NCBI RefSeq assembly: GCF_021390575.1 | Contig: NZ_JAJEJQ010000001.1 | Span: 1,526,501-1,590,500 of the forward strand | DNA: 64,000 nt | Source of the DNA: Paraburkholderia adhaesiva | GTDB taxonomy: Bacteria > Pseudomonadota > Gammaproteobacteria > Burkholderiales > Burkholderiaceae | Direction of reading: 5' to 3' | Part shown: positions 1-10,842 of the stretch, in pieces | Layout of the letters: every line of letters begins with the position of its first letter | Numbering within the stretch: the stretch's first letter is position 1 | The notes under the pieces: generated by a model | Told to the model about the DNA's origin: nothing | Databases searched by the model: none | What the model saw: the letters and a program-made list of their open reading frames with translations, nothing else | Program-made: the position numbers and the translations under genes

Positions 1-95
1 ACAGCAACGCAACGCGACACACGCTTCCCGAATTCACGCTGCGCGCAGCGCGCGCGGCTTTCCGTATCCGTTCTTTTCTTAGGTCTCGTCCTGCC

Positions 96-1679
96 ATGCA
101 CGACAAAATCCTGATTCTCGACTTCGGTTCGCAAGTCACCCAGCTCATTGCACGACGCGTTCGCGAGGCGCACGTCCTCTCGGAAGTCCACCCGTATGAC
201 GTCGATGAGGCGTTCATTCGCGAGTTCGCGCCCAAGGGCATCATCCTCTCGGGCGGCCCGAACTCGGTGACGACGTCCGACACGCCGCGCGCGCCGCAAG
301 CCGTATTCGATCTCGGCGTGCCGGTGTTCGGCATCTGCTACGGCATGCAGATGATGGCCGAGCAACTGGGTGGCAAGGTCGATATCGGCCACGTACGCGA
401 ATTCGGCTACGCCGAAGTGCGGGCGCGCAACCACACGAGCCTGCTGGAAGGTATCGAGGACTTCCAGACGCCGGAAGGCCACGGCATGCTCAAGGTCTGG
501 ATGAGCCACGGCGACAAGGTCACCGCCATGCCCGAAGGCTTCAAGCTGATGGCTTCGACCGAGTCGTGCCCGATCGCTGCAATGGCCGACGAGTCGCGCC
601 ACTTCTACGGCGTGCAATGGCACCCGGAAGTCACGCACACCGCGAAGGGTCGCGCGATGATCGAACGCTTCGTGCTCGACATCTGCGGCGCGAAGGCCGA
701 CTGGGAAATGGGCCACTACATCGACGAAGCCGTCGAGACGATCCGCAAGCAGGTCGGCAACGAGCACGTCATTCTGGGCCTCTCGGGCGGCGTGGATTCG
801 TCGGTGGCAGCGGCGCTGCTGCATCGCGCGATCGGCGACCAGCTGACCTGCGTGTTCGTCGATCATGGCCTCCTGCGCCTGAACGAAGCCGAACAGGTCA
901 TGTCGATGTTCGCCGACAACCTGGGCGTGAAGGTGATCCACGTCGATGCGAGCGAAGCGTTCATGTCGAAGCTCGCGGGCGTGACCGATCCGGAAGCGAA
1001 GCGCAAGATCATCGGCGCGGAATTCGTCGAGGTGTTCCAGGCCGAAGCGGGCAAGCTCACCGACGCGAAGTGGCTCGCCCAGGGCACGATCTATCCGGAC
1101 GTGATCGAATCGGCGGGCAAGGGCAAGAAGGCCGCGCACACGATCAAGAGCCATCACAACGTCGGCGGTTTGCCGGAGACGCTGAACCTCAAACTGCTCG
1201 AGCCGCTGCGCGAGCTGTTCAAGGACGAAGTGCGCGAACTCGGCGTGAAGCTGGGCCTGCCGCATTCGATGGTGTATCGCCATCCGTTCCCGGGCCCGGG
1301 CCTCGGCGTGCGGATTCTCGGCGCAGTGAAGCGCGAGTTCGCCGATCTGCTGCGCCGCGCCGACGCGATCTTCATCGAGACGCTGCGCAACACCATCGAC
1401 AAGGAAACCGGCAAGTCGTGGTACGACCTCACGAGCCAGGCGTTCGCGGTGTTCCTGCCGGTGAAGAGCGTCGGTGTGATGGGCGATGGACGCACGTATG
1501 AATACGTCGTCGCACTGCGTGCCGTGCAGACGCAGGACTTCATGACGGCGCACTGGGCACATCTGCCGCATGACCTGCTCGGTCACGTGTCGAATCGCAT
1601 CATCAATGAAGTGCGCGGCATCAATCGTGTCGTGTACGACATTTCTGGCAAGCCGCCTGCGACGATCGAGTGGGAGTGA
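96..1679 (+). CDS. guaA: GMP synthase (glutamine-hydrolysing)
   Basis: Converts XMP to GMP with glutamine and ATP, the last step of guanine nucleotide synthesis, in the cytosol. The 527-residue protein has the normal family length. An N-terminal class I glutamine amidotransferase domain (about 1-205) carries the nucleophile elbow GICYG and the later H-x-E in QWHPE. It is followed by the ATP pyrophosphatase domain with the P-loop LSGGVDSSV and the C-terminal GMP synthase dimerisation domain ending in PATIEWE. The 95 bases upstream hold no gene; guaB is often found just upstream in this group but is outside the window. The 3' end of guaA is a known integration hotspot for genomic islands, but no integrase follows here. 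Confidence 0.98.
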   Translation: MHDKILILDFGSQVTQLIARRVREAHVLSEVHPYDVDEAFIREFAPKGIILSGGPNSVTTSDTPRAPQAVFDLGVPVFGICYGMQMMAEQLGGKVDIGHVREFGYAEVRARNHTSLLEGIEDFQTPEGHGMLKVWMSHGDKVTAMPEGFKLMASTESCPIAAMADESRHFYGVQWHPEVTHTAKGRAMIERFVLDICGAKADWEMGHYIDEAVETIRKQVGNEHVILGLSGGVDSSVAAALLHRAIGDQLTCVFVDHGLLRLNEAEQVMSMFADNLGVKVIHVDASEAFMSKLAGVTDPEAKRKIIGAEFVEVFQAEAGKLTDAKWLAQGTIYPDVIESAGKGKKAAHTIKSHHNVGGLPETLNLKLLEPLRELFKDEVRELGVKLGLPHSMVYRHPFPGPGLGVRILGAVKREFADLLRRADAIFIETLRNTIDKETGKSWYDLTSQAFAVFLPVKSVGVMGDGRTYEYVVALRAVQTQDFMTAHWAHLPHDLLGHVSNRIINEVRGINRVVYDISGKPPATIEWE

Positions 1680-2346
1680 TCTGAAGTTTTCCCGGCCAGT
1701 TCGGGAAGTCTGGTTTTTCGTGTTTTCCTTTTTAAAAAACACGAATCCGCAGTTGATTCGATCCGCGCCGGCCGTGTGGCCGGCGCGGCTTCGTCAGGGC
1801 GCAGAAACGTGAACGCGCTTTGTCGACGCACACCGTAGCGCGCAGCCGGCGTGCTGCGCGAAAGTTTCAATACCATCGCTTGCCGGGCGCCTTCGAATGC
1901 GTCCTGGTCGCTTCGCTGCAACGGCGATGACCGTTCCTGAAGCTCAAGAGACGTTCATCGGTCCCGTTACGTTAATTCGTATCACTAATTATTATTTGCT
2001 CGCACCGGACCCTGTCCTGATCTTCCCGCTTTCCGCGCGGCTATTTTCTCATTTGCAAACTTTTCCAAAACGCTGGAATCCTCGCGTTTTACTGTCACGT
2101 GACATAGATTAATTGCAGAGCTGTATGCAACTGCAAGTTGAACGCAAAGTATTTCCTTTAAGTGAGCAGAACAACCTGCCACTTAACAAATACGTCACGA
2201 GACGCTACCAATGTATTCCGTACGCAAGTCCCATACGCACGCGGTGTGTCATTTGTCGTTCAAAGATAGGTAAATCCCGCATCTTTGAATGATCCCGCCA
2301 GCTTACCGGAGACGGGAAATCTGACTTCAGGTCCGGGAGAGCAACC
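1680..2346. other. Intergenic region between guaA and the broken lipoprotein gene
   Basis: About 670 bases without a convincing gene. Beyond the hairpin at 1763-1788, the part from about 1965 to 2290 is visibly richer in A/T than the flanking genes. It probably holds the promoter of the lipoprotein gene that starts at 2347. Short open frames on both strands lack family resemblance. Confidence 0.5.
1763..1788. terminator. Strong GC hairpin downstream of guaA
   Basis: A perfect 11 bp stem (arms 1763-1773 and 1778-1788) with a GTGT loop lies about 85 bases after the guaA stop. It has no clear U-tract, so it may be a weak terminator or an mRNA-stabilising hairpin rather than a canonical intrinsic terminator. 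Confidence 0.45.
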
Positions 2347-2416
2347 ATGATGGAAACGAATACGAGAATCGTCGTATGTGTAGCGGCGGCGGTGCTGCTG
2401 ACAGCATGCGGCGGTA

Positions 2417-2420
2417 GCGG
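2417..2420 (+). repeat. Target-site duplication, left copy (GCGG)
   Basis: GCGG directly precedes the left tip of the insertion sequence and matches 3614-3617 directly after the right tip. Confidence 0.8.
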
Positions 2421-2459
2421 GGTAATGCCCCCGCAAATCCATCGTCGGGAGAAGTAGAA
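2421..2459 (+). repeat. Left terminal inverted repeat of the insertion sequence
   Basis: The outer 13 bases are identical to the reverse complement of the right end, and a second identical block of 10 bases lies about 30 bases in. The middle is diverged. Confidence 0.8.
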
Positions 2460-2486
2460 TTTTCTCGTTAAGAGGGAGTTCTGCAG

Positions 2487-2753
2487 ATGAAGAAGTCGAG
2501 ATTCACGGACAGCCAGATACTGGAGGCGCTCAAGCGCGCGGAGGCCGGACTGGCGGTGCCGGAGCTGTGCCGGGAGCTGGGCATCAGTTCGGCGACGTTT
2601 TATAAATGGCGCTCGAAGTACGGCGGCATGGACGCGTCGATGATGTCGCGCATGAAGGAACTGGAGGCGGAGAATGCCCGGCTTCGCAAGATGTACATCG
2701 AGGAGAAGCTCAAGGCTGAGATTGCCTCGGAGGCACTGCAAAAAAAGTTCTGA
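2487..2753 (+). CDS. IS3-family transposase OrfA
   Basis: An 88-residue helix-turn-helix protein ([20 protein letters not shown], then [18 protein letters not shown]) followed by a leucine-zipper-like helix ([20 protein letters not shown]). This is the usual OrfA layout for IS3 elements. It binds the element's ends and regulates transposition. A purine-rich stretch ending GAGGGAGTT lies upstream. The gene ends at 2753, immediately after a slippery A-AAA-AAG, so part of the ribosomes are expected to shift to the OrfB frame. Confidence 0.93.
   Translation: MKKSRFTDSQILEALKRAEAGLAVPELCRELGISSATFYKWRSKYGGMDASMMSRMKELEAENARLRKMYIEEKLKAEIASEALQKKF
2741..2747 (+). promoter_or_regulatory. Programmed -1 frameshift site (A AAA AAG)
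   Basis: In the OrfA frame the codons read AAA AAG, preceded by an A, two codons before the OrfA stop. Slipping back one base leads into an open frame that runs through GTT CTG AAG into orfB without a stop. This is the classical arrangement for making the OrfAB fusion transposase of IS3 elements. Confidence 0.85.
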
Positions 2754-2773
2754 AGCCATCTCGTCGGCGCGAG

Positions 2774-3574
2774 ATGGCAAAGCGGGTTGTGCAACAGCGG
2801 CGCGTGTCAATTCGTGTGGCGTGCGCGGCGTTTGGCATCAGCGAGTCGTGCTACCGGTACGAGGCGAAGTTGAACACGGAGAACGAAGAGATTGCCAACT
2901 GGCTGCTGCGTATCACGGGTTGCCATCGCAACTGGGGTTTTCTGCTGTGCTACTTCTACCTGCGTAACGTGAAGGGATTCGGCTGGAACCATAAGCGCAT
3001 TTACCGGATTTACCGCGAGCTGGAGCTGAACCTGCGCATCAAGCCGAAAAAGCGGCTGGTGCGGGAAACGCCGCAGCCGCTATCGGTACCGGAGGCCATC
3101 AATGAAGTGTGGTCGATGGACTTCATGCATGACCAGCTGGTTGACGGGCGCAGTATCCGGACGCTGAACGTGATTGATGATTTCAACCGCGAGGCGCTGG
3201 GCATCGAGGTGGATTTCTCGTTGCCATCCGAGCGGGTGATTCGCACGCTGAAGCAGCATATGGAATGGCGAGGCAAGCCGAAGGTCATCCGGTGCGACAA
3301 CGGCCCGGAATATCTGAGCGCGGCCATCGTGACGTGGACGCAGAAGCAAGGCATCCGGTTGGAATACATCGAGCCGGGCAAGCCGCAGCAGAATGCGTAT
3401 ATCGAACGGTTCAACCGGACTGCTCGGTACGAATGGTTGTCGCAGTATCTGTGGGAAGACCTGGAGCAGGTTCGCGAAGCGGCGGCCGACTGGATGTGGA
3501 TTTACAATCACGAGCGCCCGAATATGGCATTGGGCGGTTTTACCCCGAAGCAGCGGCTGGCCATGGCCGCTTAG
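2774..3574 (+). CDS. IS3-family transposase OrfB (DDE integrase core)
   Basis: A 266-residue protein with an N-terminal helix-turn-helix segment and an rve-type integrase core. The catalytic triad is visible as D116 (WSMDFMHD), D175 (IRCDNGPEY) and E211 (AYIERFNR), giving the D-D(35)-E spacing typical of IS3. The open frame extends upstream to the slippery site, so the active enzyme is probably the OrfAB fusion. The independent start at 2774 may give only OrfB. Confidence 0.94.
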   Translation: MAKRVVQQRRVSIRVACAAFGISESCYRYEAKLNTENEEIANWLLRITGCHRNWGFLLCYFYLRNVKGFGWNHKRIYRIYRELELNLRIKPKKRLVRETPQPLSVPEAINEVWSMDFMHDQLVDGRSIRTLNVIDDFNREALGIEVDFSLPSERVIRTLKQHMEWRGKPKVIRCDNGPEYLSAAIVTWTQKQGIRLEYIEPGKPQQNAYIERFNRTARYEWLSQYLWEDLEQVREAAADWMWIYNHERPNMALGGFTPKQRLAMAA

Positions 3575-3575
3575 T

Positions 3576-3613
3576 TTCTACTTCTGCCCACCGTGGAAAA
3601 CGGGGGCATTACC
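3576..3613 (-). repeat. Right terminal inverted repeat of the insertion sequence
   Basis: Reverse-complement partner of the left repeat. The outer 13 bases and an inner 10-base block match. Confidence 0.8.
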
Positions 3614-3617
3614 GCGG
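3614..3617 (+). repeat. Target-site duplication, right copy (GCGG)
   Basis: GCGG directly follows the right tip of the insertion sequence. Removing one copy restores the host lipoprotein frame. Confidence 0.8.
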
Positions 3618-4280
3618 CAGCAGCAGCGGAAACCAACCAGCGCCAGTAGTGAACGCCGATCCGCAAGGGTTCTGGCAAGGCACCGACACCAACGGCCGAG
3701 CCGTTGCGGCTCTGGTATTGGAGACGGGGCAGTACTTTTCTGTGTACTCAACAAACGGTTCCGTCGGCGGCATGGTTGAGGGAACACTAACAGTCAGCGG
3801 AAATACCATCACTGACAATTCTGCAATCGACTTTGTAGTTGGGTCCTCAGCAGTAAGCGCTACGGTCGCGGGTACGGCTACGACCAAACAACTGATCGCT
3901 GTAAAAGTTAGCGAACCCAGTCAATCCGTGTCGTTTACCGGAACATATAACGCCTCTTACGATTCGTCCCCGTCGCCGAGCGCAGGCGTTGGAACGTGGA
4001 CCGGATCCGCAGCAGGTGGTGCCGCCGTCACCACTATTACGGTCGCCGCCGATAACAGCTTCACTGGGTCATCGGGGACGTGCACATTCAATGGATCCGT
4101 TGCGCCGCGCGCGAGTGGAAAGAACGTGTTCGATGGCAACGTGACGTTCAATGACGCCTCGTGTCAACTGGGTGCCGGTACGAAGATTGGCTTTGAAGCG
4201 GTCATCGCCAACAACCAGATGGTCGCTGCGGGTGTTAATCCCTCGCGAACTGCTGGGTTCGTGTTCCTCGGTACAAAGGG

Positions 4281-4652
4281 CTAAAAGCCAGCGCCCACAG
4301 GTTCCCGGCCCAGATGTGTCGCGGGCCGGTGCCGCTTTCCTCGCGTGCGGAAGCGGGAATGTCTGGCCCCGCGAGTCGGGTTCGCCCCGGACAGATCCAG
4401 AGCTTCGTCGCGATCGGGAACGCTTGCCAGAACGCTTTGCAGCAGACGCACGGCCTCACGCAATTCGCCGGCGGTAATGTGTTTTTGCGCGGCGGCGAGG
4501 ATATGTTCAATATCGTTGCTTGCGGCGATGTTCTGGTTTTCCTCGCGGGCGTTCTCGTTGTAATGTATCGGACGCCCGATCTGCGGATTTCCGCTTATCT
4601 GATTCCGGTTTGGCTTGCCGTACCCGGCGCCGCCTCTTGTTTCCTGCAGCAC
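4281..4652 (-). pseudogene. Possible remnant of a TPR-type protein
   Basis: On the minus strand, the segment around 4520-4386 reads DIEHILAAAQKHITAGELRE followed by AVRLLQSVLASVPDRDEAL and LSG. This matches the pattern of a tetratricopeptide repeat at the start of TPR proteins. After that the translation turns into Arg/Gly-rich text with no recognisable domain, and there is no strong ribosome binding site. I read this as the 5' remnant of a decayed TPR gene. It could also be chance in GC-rich DNA. The remaining 4285-4743 sequence holds nothing else I recognise. Confidence 0.3.
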
Positions 4653-4743
4653 AACGCGTGTATGTGCGCTGCAAGGCGGCGTCCCGACGCGCTGACCCTA
4701 TCCGGCCCGTATTTTTTTCTGAACAGCCTATTTCGCAAACACC

Positions 4744-5940
4744 ATGTTCGAACACATCGACGCCTATCCCGGCGACCCGATTCTCACGCTCAACGAGAAC
4801 TTCCAGAAGGACCCGCGACAGAACAAGGTCAATCTGAGCATCGGCATCTACTTCGACGACGATGGCCGACTGCCCGTCATGCAAGCCGTCCGTACCGCCG
4901 AAGCGGCGATTCTCGAAGAGCCGGGTCCGAAACCCTATCTGCCGATGGCGGGCTTTGCCCAGTACCGCGACGCCGTGCAGGCGCTCGTGTTTGGCGAATC
5001 GTGTCCGTCGCGCGCGGCGGGGCGTATCGCGACGGTGCAGACGCTCGGTGGCTCGGGGGCGTTGCGGGTCGGGGCGGACTTCATCAAGCGCTATTTCCCG
5101 GCGAGCCAGGTCTGGGTGAGCGACCCGACGTGGGAAAACCACCGCTTCATCTTCGAGCGCGCGGGCTTCACGGTGAACACCTACCCGTACTACGACGAGG
5201 CGACGGGCGGCCTGAAGTTCGAGGCGATGCTCGCGGCCATTGCCGCGCTGCCGCCGAAAAGCATCGTGTTGCTGCACGCGTGCTGCCATAACCCGACGGG
5301 CGTCGATCTCGAGCGCGCGCAGTGGGAGCAGGTGATCGACGTGATGCAGCAACGCGACCTGCTGCCGTTCGTCGACATGGCGTACCAGGGCTTCGGAGCG
5401 GGCCTCGACGATGACGCGTTCGCCGTGCGCGAGATCGCGCGCCGCGGGCTCCCGGCGTTGATTGCGAATTCGTTCTCGAAGAACTTCTCGCTCTACGGCG
5501 AGCGTTGCGGCGGCCTGCACGTGGTCTGCGAAGACGCGGCGAGCGCCGATCGCGTGCTGGGGCAACTGACCGCCTCGGTGCGTTCCAACTACAGCAATCC
5601 GCCTACGCATGGTGCAAAGATCGTCGCGCGCGTGCTGACCACGCCGGATCTGAAGCAATCGTGGGAGAGCGAGCTGGCGGCGATGTGTCAGCGGATTGCG
5701 CGCATGCGCGTTGCGATTCACGATGGCCTGCGCCAGCACGTGAGCGGCGAGGCGCTGTCGCGCTATATCCGCCAGCGGGGCATGTTCACGTACACCGGGT
5801 TGTCGGCGGATCAGGTCGAGCGGCTGCGCGAGGAGCACGGGGTCTATATCCTGCGTTCGGGCCGGATGTGCGTCGCGGGACTCAACGAGCAGAACGTTGG
5901 GATCGTAGTCGATGCGATCGCCAAGGTGCTCGCGCACTAA
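4744..5940 (+). CDS. tyrB: Aromatic amino acid aminotransferase
   Basis: A PLP-dependent fold-type I transaminase interconverting tyrosine, phenylalanine or aspartate with their 2-oxo acids using glutamate/2-oxoglutarate. The 398-residue protein closely resembles E. coli TyrB as I remember it along its length: DAYPGDPILTL, VNLSIGIYFDDDG, QTLGGSGALRVGADF, SDPTWENH, CCHNPTGVDL, and the PLP lysine in NSFSKNFSLYGER (about residue 247). The C-terminal SGRMCVAGLN contains the carboxylate-binding arginine. It stands alone, with no operon partner on the same strand. AspC-like activity cannot be excluded. Confidence 0.93.
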   Translation: MFEHIDAYPGDPILTLNENFQKDPRQNKVNLSIGIYFDDDGRLPVMQAVRTAEAAILEEPGPKPYLPMAGFAQYRDAVQALVFGESCPSRAAGRIATVQTLGGSGALRVGADFIKRYFPASQVWVSDPTWENHRFIFERAGFTVNTYPYYDEATGGLKFEAMLAAIAALPPKSIVLLHACCHNPTGVDLERAQWEQVIDVMQQRDLLPFVDMAYQGFGAGLDDDAFAVREIARRGLPALIANSFSKNFSLYGERCGGLHVVCEDAASADRVLGQLTASVRSNYSNPPTHGAKIVARVLTTPDLKQSWESELAAMCQRIARMRVAIHDGLRQHVSGEALSRYIRQRGMFTYTGLSADQVERLREEHGVYILRSGRMCVAGLNEQNVGIVVDAIAKVLAH

Positions 5941-6195
5941 GAGTACAACCTGTGCTTTGCTCGCCGCGTCGGCCTATGTGCACGGGCGCGGCGTGCCGAA
6001 GCCGCTTCGGACGATGTGAGCCCGTACCCGGCTCATAGCGCGGGCGACATTCCGATGTCGCCCGTTTCAATCCGTCTCTTTGTCCGGCCGGTCGGCGCTG
6101 GCGGGTATTCGCGATATATCGTGGATCGGCCATGCCGCGCGTTTGCGGTAGCTGCACGCTCCTGGTTACGCCAGCGCTACGCGGTCCGGTGCGCC

Positions 6196-6387
6196 TCAGA
6201 ACCGCACGCCAGCTCCGCATCCGCCGGCAACCCCGCCGCCGCTTCCGCCCGCGGCGCTGCAAAACACCCCACAGCCCGATAGCGCCGCAGCGAGGAGCGC
6301 ACATACGCCAAGCCGGCTGGCATACGCGAAGAGCGTGGCTGCGCGGCTATGTAATGTGGGGCTGCCGGGGAAGAATTGAAGCTTCAT
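6196..6387 (-). CDS. Possible small lipoprotein
   Basis: A 63-residue frame with a hydrophobic stretch GVCALLAAALSGC ending in a lipobox (LSGC), followed by a short Gly/Ala/Cys-rich tail. This is the look of a small lipoprotein such as those often found alone in Burkholderiaceae. No clear ribosome binding site precedes the ATG, and the region 5941-6635 contains no other gene I can support. The call is tentative. Confidence 0.35.
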   Translation of the reverse strand: MKLQFFPGSPTLHSRAATLFAYASRLGVCALLAAALSGCGVFCSAAGGSGGGVAGGCGAGVRF

Positions 6388-6635
6388 GATCGAGTGAACG
6401 GGGATTCAGGCGGGAGCCCGGGATGTCGTGGAGACGCGGTAGGGTCACGTTACTCCAAACGCGCAATGCCTCTAATCAGACGAATCCGGAGTTGCAGAAC
6501 TCACGCGACATTCGATTGATGGCCTGTCGAGTCACCGGAATTCGACGATAACCGGGAGATAACCGGGAAGGAGGCGCGCGGTCGTCGAGGTCATGCCCTG
6601 ATAGAATGCGTGAGCCGCAACGTAATGAATTTCCG

Positions 6636-8640
<2,005 letters not shown>

Positions 8641-8653
8641 GGCGAAACCCGAT

Positions 8654-8678
8654 GAAGCGCCTTAGGGCGCTTTTTTTT
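8654..8678 (+). terminator. Intrinsic terminator after ldcA
   Basis: GAAGCGCC and GGGCGCTT arms around a TTA loop run straight into a tract of eight T. Confidence 0.9.
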
Positions 8679-9284
8679 CGACGTGACTTCGCTGATTTTC
8701 CGGGAATGGATGCCGCTTGCCGACCCGCGAGACGACAGTCGGCAATTCCGGAAGCGGACATTGAATCTCTGCGTGTGTGCCCTCGGCGCTGCCCGCCGTC
8801 GCAGGTGGGAAGATATGCAACTAACGGTCAGTTCGTTCGGCAACCGTCATGCCATCCCTCGGTGTGGCCAGATCCGGTTTGCTGATCATTGATTAGCAGG
8901 TCAACAAACCGGTCATCGTGTAGTTGATGACCCTCGTATGGCTGCGCAGGCTACCCGAACCGGGCGTCGCGGCGGCGAGAACCAGTCGCGTTCGGCCGCT
9001 GCAGGCGCACTGGAAACAAGTTTTCCTCAGTTTGCGTGGCAGCCGCGCCATCAGGGAAACATGCATCGCTGGCACACAATGCGGGGCGCCTGCCATACAC
9101 GGCGTTTGACCCGTAGTATCTGAGTACGCGTATGGGCGCACTGGGGCGAATTCGCTAAACTGATCCGGTCCTGAAAGCAATCGTCCAGCCGTCCCGCCGC
9201 ACGGGTGTTTCGCGCAGACAGCACGTTCGATGCATCCGATCGCCGGGTTTTTCTTCTACGCACCGCCCGATGGAATCGTCCAGC
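8679..9284. other. Intergenic region upstream of the allantoin operon
   Basis: About 600 bases with no supported gene; short frames on both strands have no family character. It presumably contains the promoter and operator of puuE-uraD-alc-allA, but I cannot assign boxes with confidence. Confidence 0.5.
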
Positions 9285-10244
9285 ATGGCACTCGACCCAC
9301 AATACCCACGCGATATGGCTGGTTACGGCCGGCATCCGGTGCAGGCCAACTGGCCGGGCCAGGCCCGCGTCGCGGTGCAGTTCGTGCTCAACTACGAAGA
9401 GGGCGGCGAGAACTGCGTGCTGCACGGCGATCACGCGTCCGAGCAATTTCTGTCCGAGATCATCGGCGCCGCCGCGTATCCCGCACGCCACATGAGCATG
9501 GAGTCCATCTACGAATACGGCTCGCGCGTCGGGGTGTGGCGCATCCTGCGCGAGTTCGAGAAGCGCGGTCTGCCGCTGACGGTGTTCGGCGTCGGCATGG
9601 CTATCGAACGCAATCCGGAGGTCGCGCGGGCATTCGTCGAACTCGGCCATGAAATCGCGTGCCACGGCTATCGCTGGATTCATTACCAGGACGCGACGCC
9701 CGACATGGAGGCCGAGCACATGCGGCTCGGAATGGAGGCGATCGAGCGCGTGACGGGCGTGCGACCTCTCGGCTGGTACACGGGCCGCGACAGTCCGAAC
9801 ACGCACCGTCTCGTAGTCGAATACGGCGGCTTTCTCTACGACTCCGACTATTACGGCGACGACCTGCCGTTCTGGATGGACGTGGAAGTGACGGGCGGCA
9901 AGACAATACCGCAGCTGATCGTGCCGTACACACTGGACACGAACGACATGCGCTTCGCTACGCAGCAGGGATTCAACACAGCGGATCACTTCTTTACGTA
10001 TCTGCGTGATGCGTTCGACGTGCTCTACGAAGAGGGGGGCGAAGCGCCGAAGATGCTGTCGGTTGGCATGCATTGCCGGCTGCTCGGCCGCCCGGGGCGA
10101 TTCCGCGCCCTGCAGCGCTTTCTCGATCACATCGAAAAACACGATCGCGTGTGGGTGACTCGCCGCGTCGATATCGCACGCCACTGGTGCGAGCAACATC
10201 CCTGTCAATCGAAGCAGAACGATCAACGTGGGGCCGCCGCATGA
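9285..10244 (+). CDS. puuE: Allantoinase PuuE (polysaccharide-deacetylase-like)
   Basis: Hydrolyses allantoin to allantoate. The roughly 320-residue protein belongs to the NodB/polysaccharide deacetylase superfamily branch of cofactor-independent allantoinases: YPRDMAGYGRHPVQANWPG, VQFVLNYEEGGE, YEYGSRVGVWRILREF, EIACHGYRWIHYQ, GWYTGRDSPNTHRLV, YDSDYYGDDLPFW. I take the ATG at 9285 (MALDPQYPRD); an in-frame start at 9270 would add five residues. It is the first gene of puuE-uraD-alc-allA, and its stop overlaps the uraD start (ATGA). Confidence 0.95.
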   Translation: MALDPQYPRDMAGYGRHPVQANWPGQARVAVQFVLNYEEGGENCVLHGDHASEQFLSEIIGAAAYPARHMSMESIYEYGSRVGVWRILREFEKRGLPLTVFGVGMAIERNPEVARAFVELGHEIACHGYRWIHYQDATPDMEAEHMRLGMEAIERVTGVRPLGWYTGRDSPNTHRLVVEYGGFLYDSDYYGDDLPFWMDVEVTGGKTIPQLIVPYTLDTNDMRFATQQGFNTADHFFTYLRDAFDVLYEEGGEAPKMLSVGMHCRLLGRPGRFRALQRFLDHIEKHDRVWVTRRVDIARHWCEQHPCQSKQNDQRGAAA

Positions 10245-10762
10245 CGGGCATGCACTACACGCTCGAACGGTTGAACTGCGCCTCTAGTGAAGCCTTCGTA
10301 GCGGCGCTTTCGGGCATCTTCGAACACTCGCCCTGGGTAGCCGGGGCGGTCGCGGACCAACGTCCGTTCGCGAGCATCGAGGCATTGCATCAGGCGATGT
10401 CGCTCGCCGTTCAGAGCGCTGGCGAGACGGAGCAGCTCGCGCTCATCAACGCCCACCCGGAACTCGCGGGCAAGGCGGCGGTGCGCGGAGAACTGACGGT
10501 CGAATCGACCCGCGAGCAGAGCTGCGCGGGTCTGAACCAGTGCACGCAGGAACAGTTCGACACGCTGCAGTCCCTCAACCGCGCGTATCGCGAGAAGTTC
10601 GGATTCCCGTTCATCCTGGCGGTGCGCGGTTACGACCGTGAAGGCATCATCGAAAACTTCGAATCGCGTATGAACAACAGTCGTGCCGATGAGATGCGCA
10701 CTACCCTCGACCAGATCTATCGCATTGCGCGATTCAGGCTCGTCGAGCTGGTTCACGCGTGA
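10241..10762 (+). CDS. uraD: OHCU decarboxylase
   Basis: Decarboxylates 2-oxo-4-hydroxy-4-carboxy-5-ureidoimidazoline to S-allantoin. The 173-residue protein shows the family hallmarks INAHPELAGKAA (catalytic histidine), LNRAYREKFGFPFILAVRG and the C-terminal EMRTTLDQIYRIARFRL. It starts on an ATGA overlapping the puuE stop, so the two are translationally coupled. It acts one step before PuuE. Confidence 0.95.
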   Translation: MTGMHYTLERLNCASSEAFVAALSGIFEHSPWVAGAVADQRPFASIEALHQAMSLAVQSAGETEQLALINAHPELAGKAAVRGELTVESTREQSCAGLNQCTQEQFDTLQSLNRAYREKFGFPFILAVRGYDREGIIENFESRMNNSRADEMRTTLDQIYRIARFRLVELVHA

Positions 10763-10842
10763 GACCGTGCGCGTAGGCCGTCGTTGCAGCGGACGCAGTG
10801 TTTTCCGGATCACCGAACAGACACGAACGAAGGAAGACTGAG

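Larger units (their letters stand above)
2421..3613 (+). mobile_element. IS3-family insertion sequence (IS407-like group)
   Basis: A complete 1193 bp element with imperfect terminal inverted repeats that share GGTAATGCCCCCG at the tips and AGAAGTAGAA further in. It is flanked by the 4 bp direct repeat GCGG (2417-2420 and 3614-3617). It carries orfA, an A-rich slippery site and orfB with a DDE integrase core. The 4 bp target duplication fits the IS407 subgroup of IS3. All parts are intact, so it may be active. Confidence 0.9.
2347..4284 (+). pseudogene. Lipoprotein gene interrupted by an IS3-family element
   Basis: The 5' part (2347-2420) encodes a lipoprotein signal peptide with lipobox LLTAC followed by GGSG. 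The 3' part (3618-4284) continues as a Ser/Thr/Gly-rich, beta-rich domain beginning GNQPAPVVNADPQGFW and ending FVFLGTKG. If the element at 2421-3613 and one copy of its GCGG target duplication are removed, the two parts join exactly in frame, giving a 246-residue lipoprotein. In the present state translation from 2347 would run into the element and stop at 2457 after about 36 residues, so the protein is presumably lost. A start two codons apart (2347 or 2350) is possible. Function unknown; the repeated strand-like segments suggest an outer-membrane-anchored beta-sandwich protein. Confidence 0.85.

Noticed and set aside
1680-2346. Genomic island integrated at the guaA 3' end
   Set aside because: This is a known hotspot, but I find no integrase, no repeat of the guaA 3' end and no island genes; only one insertion sequence inside a lipoprotein gene.
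4507-5937. A 476-codon minus-strand frame over tyrB
   Set aside because: No recognisable motif and fully overlapped by an aminotransferase that matches TyrB along its length.
10798-10842. Upstream start of allantoicase at 10798
   Set aside because: The extra 15 residues do not fit the family, and the ribosome binding site is right before 10843.
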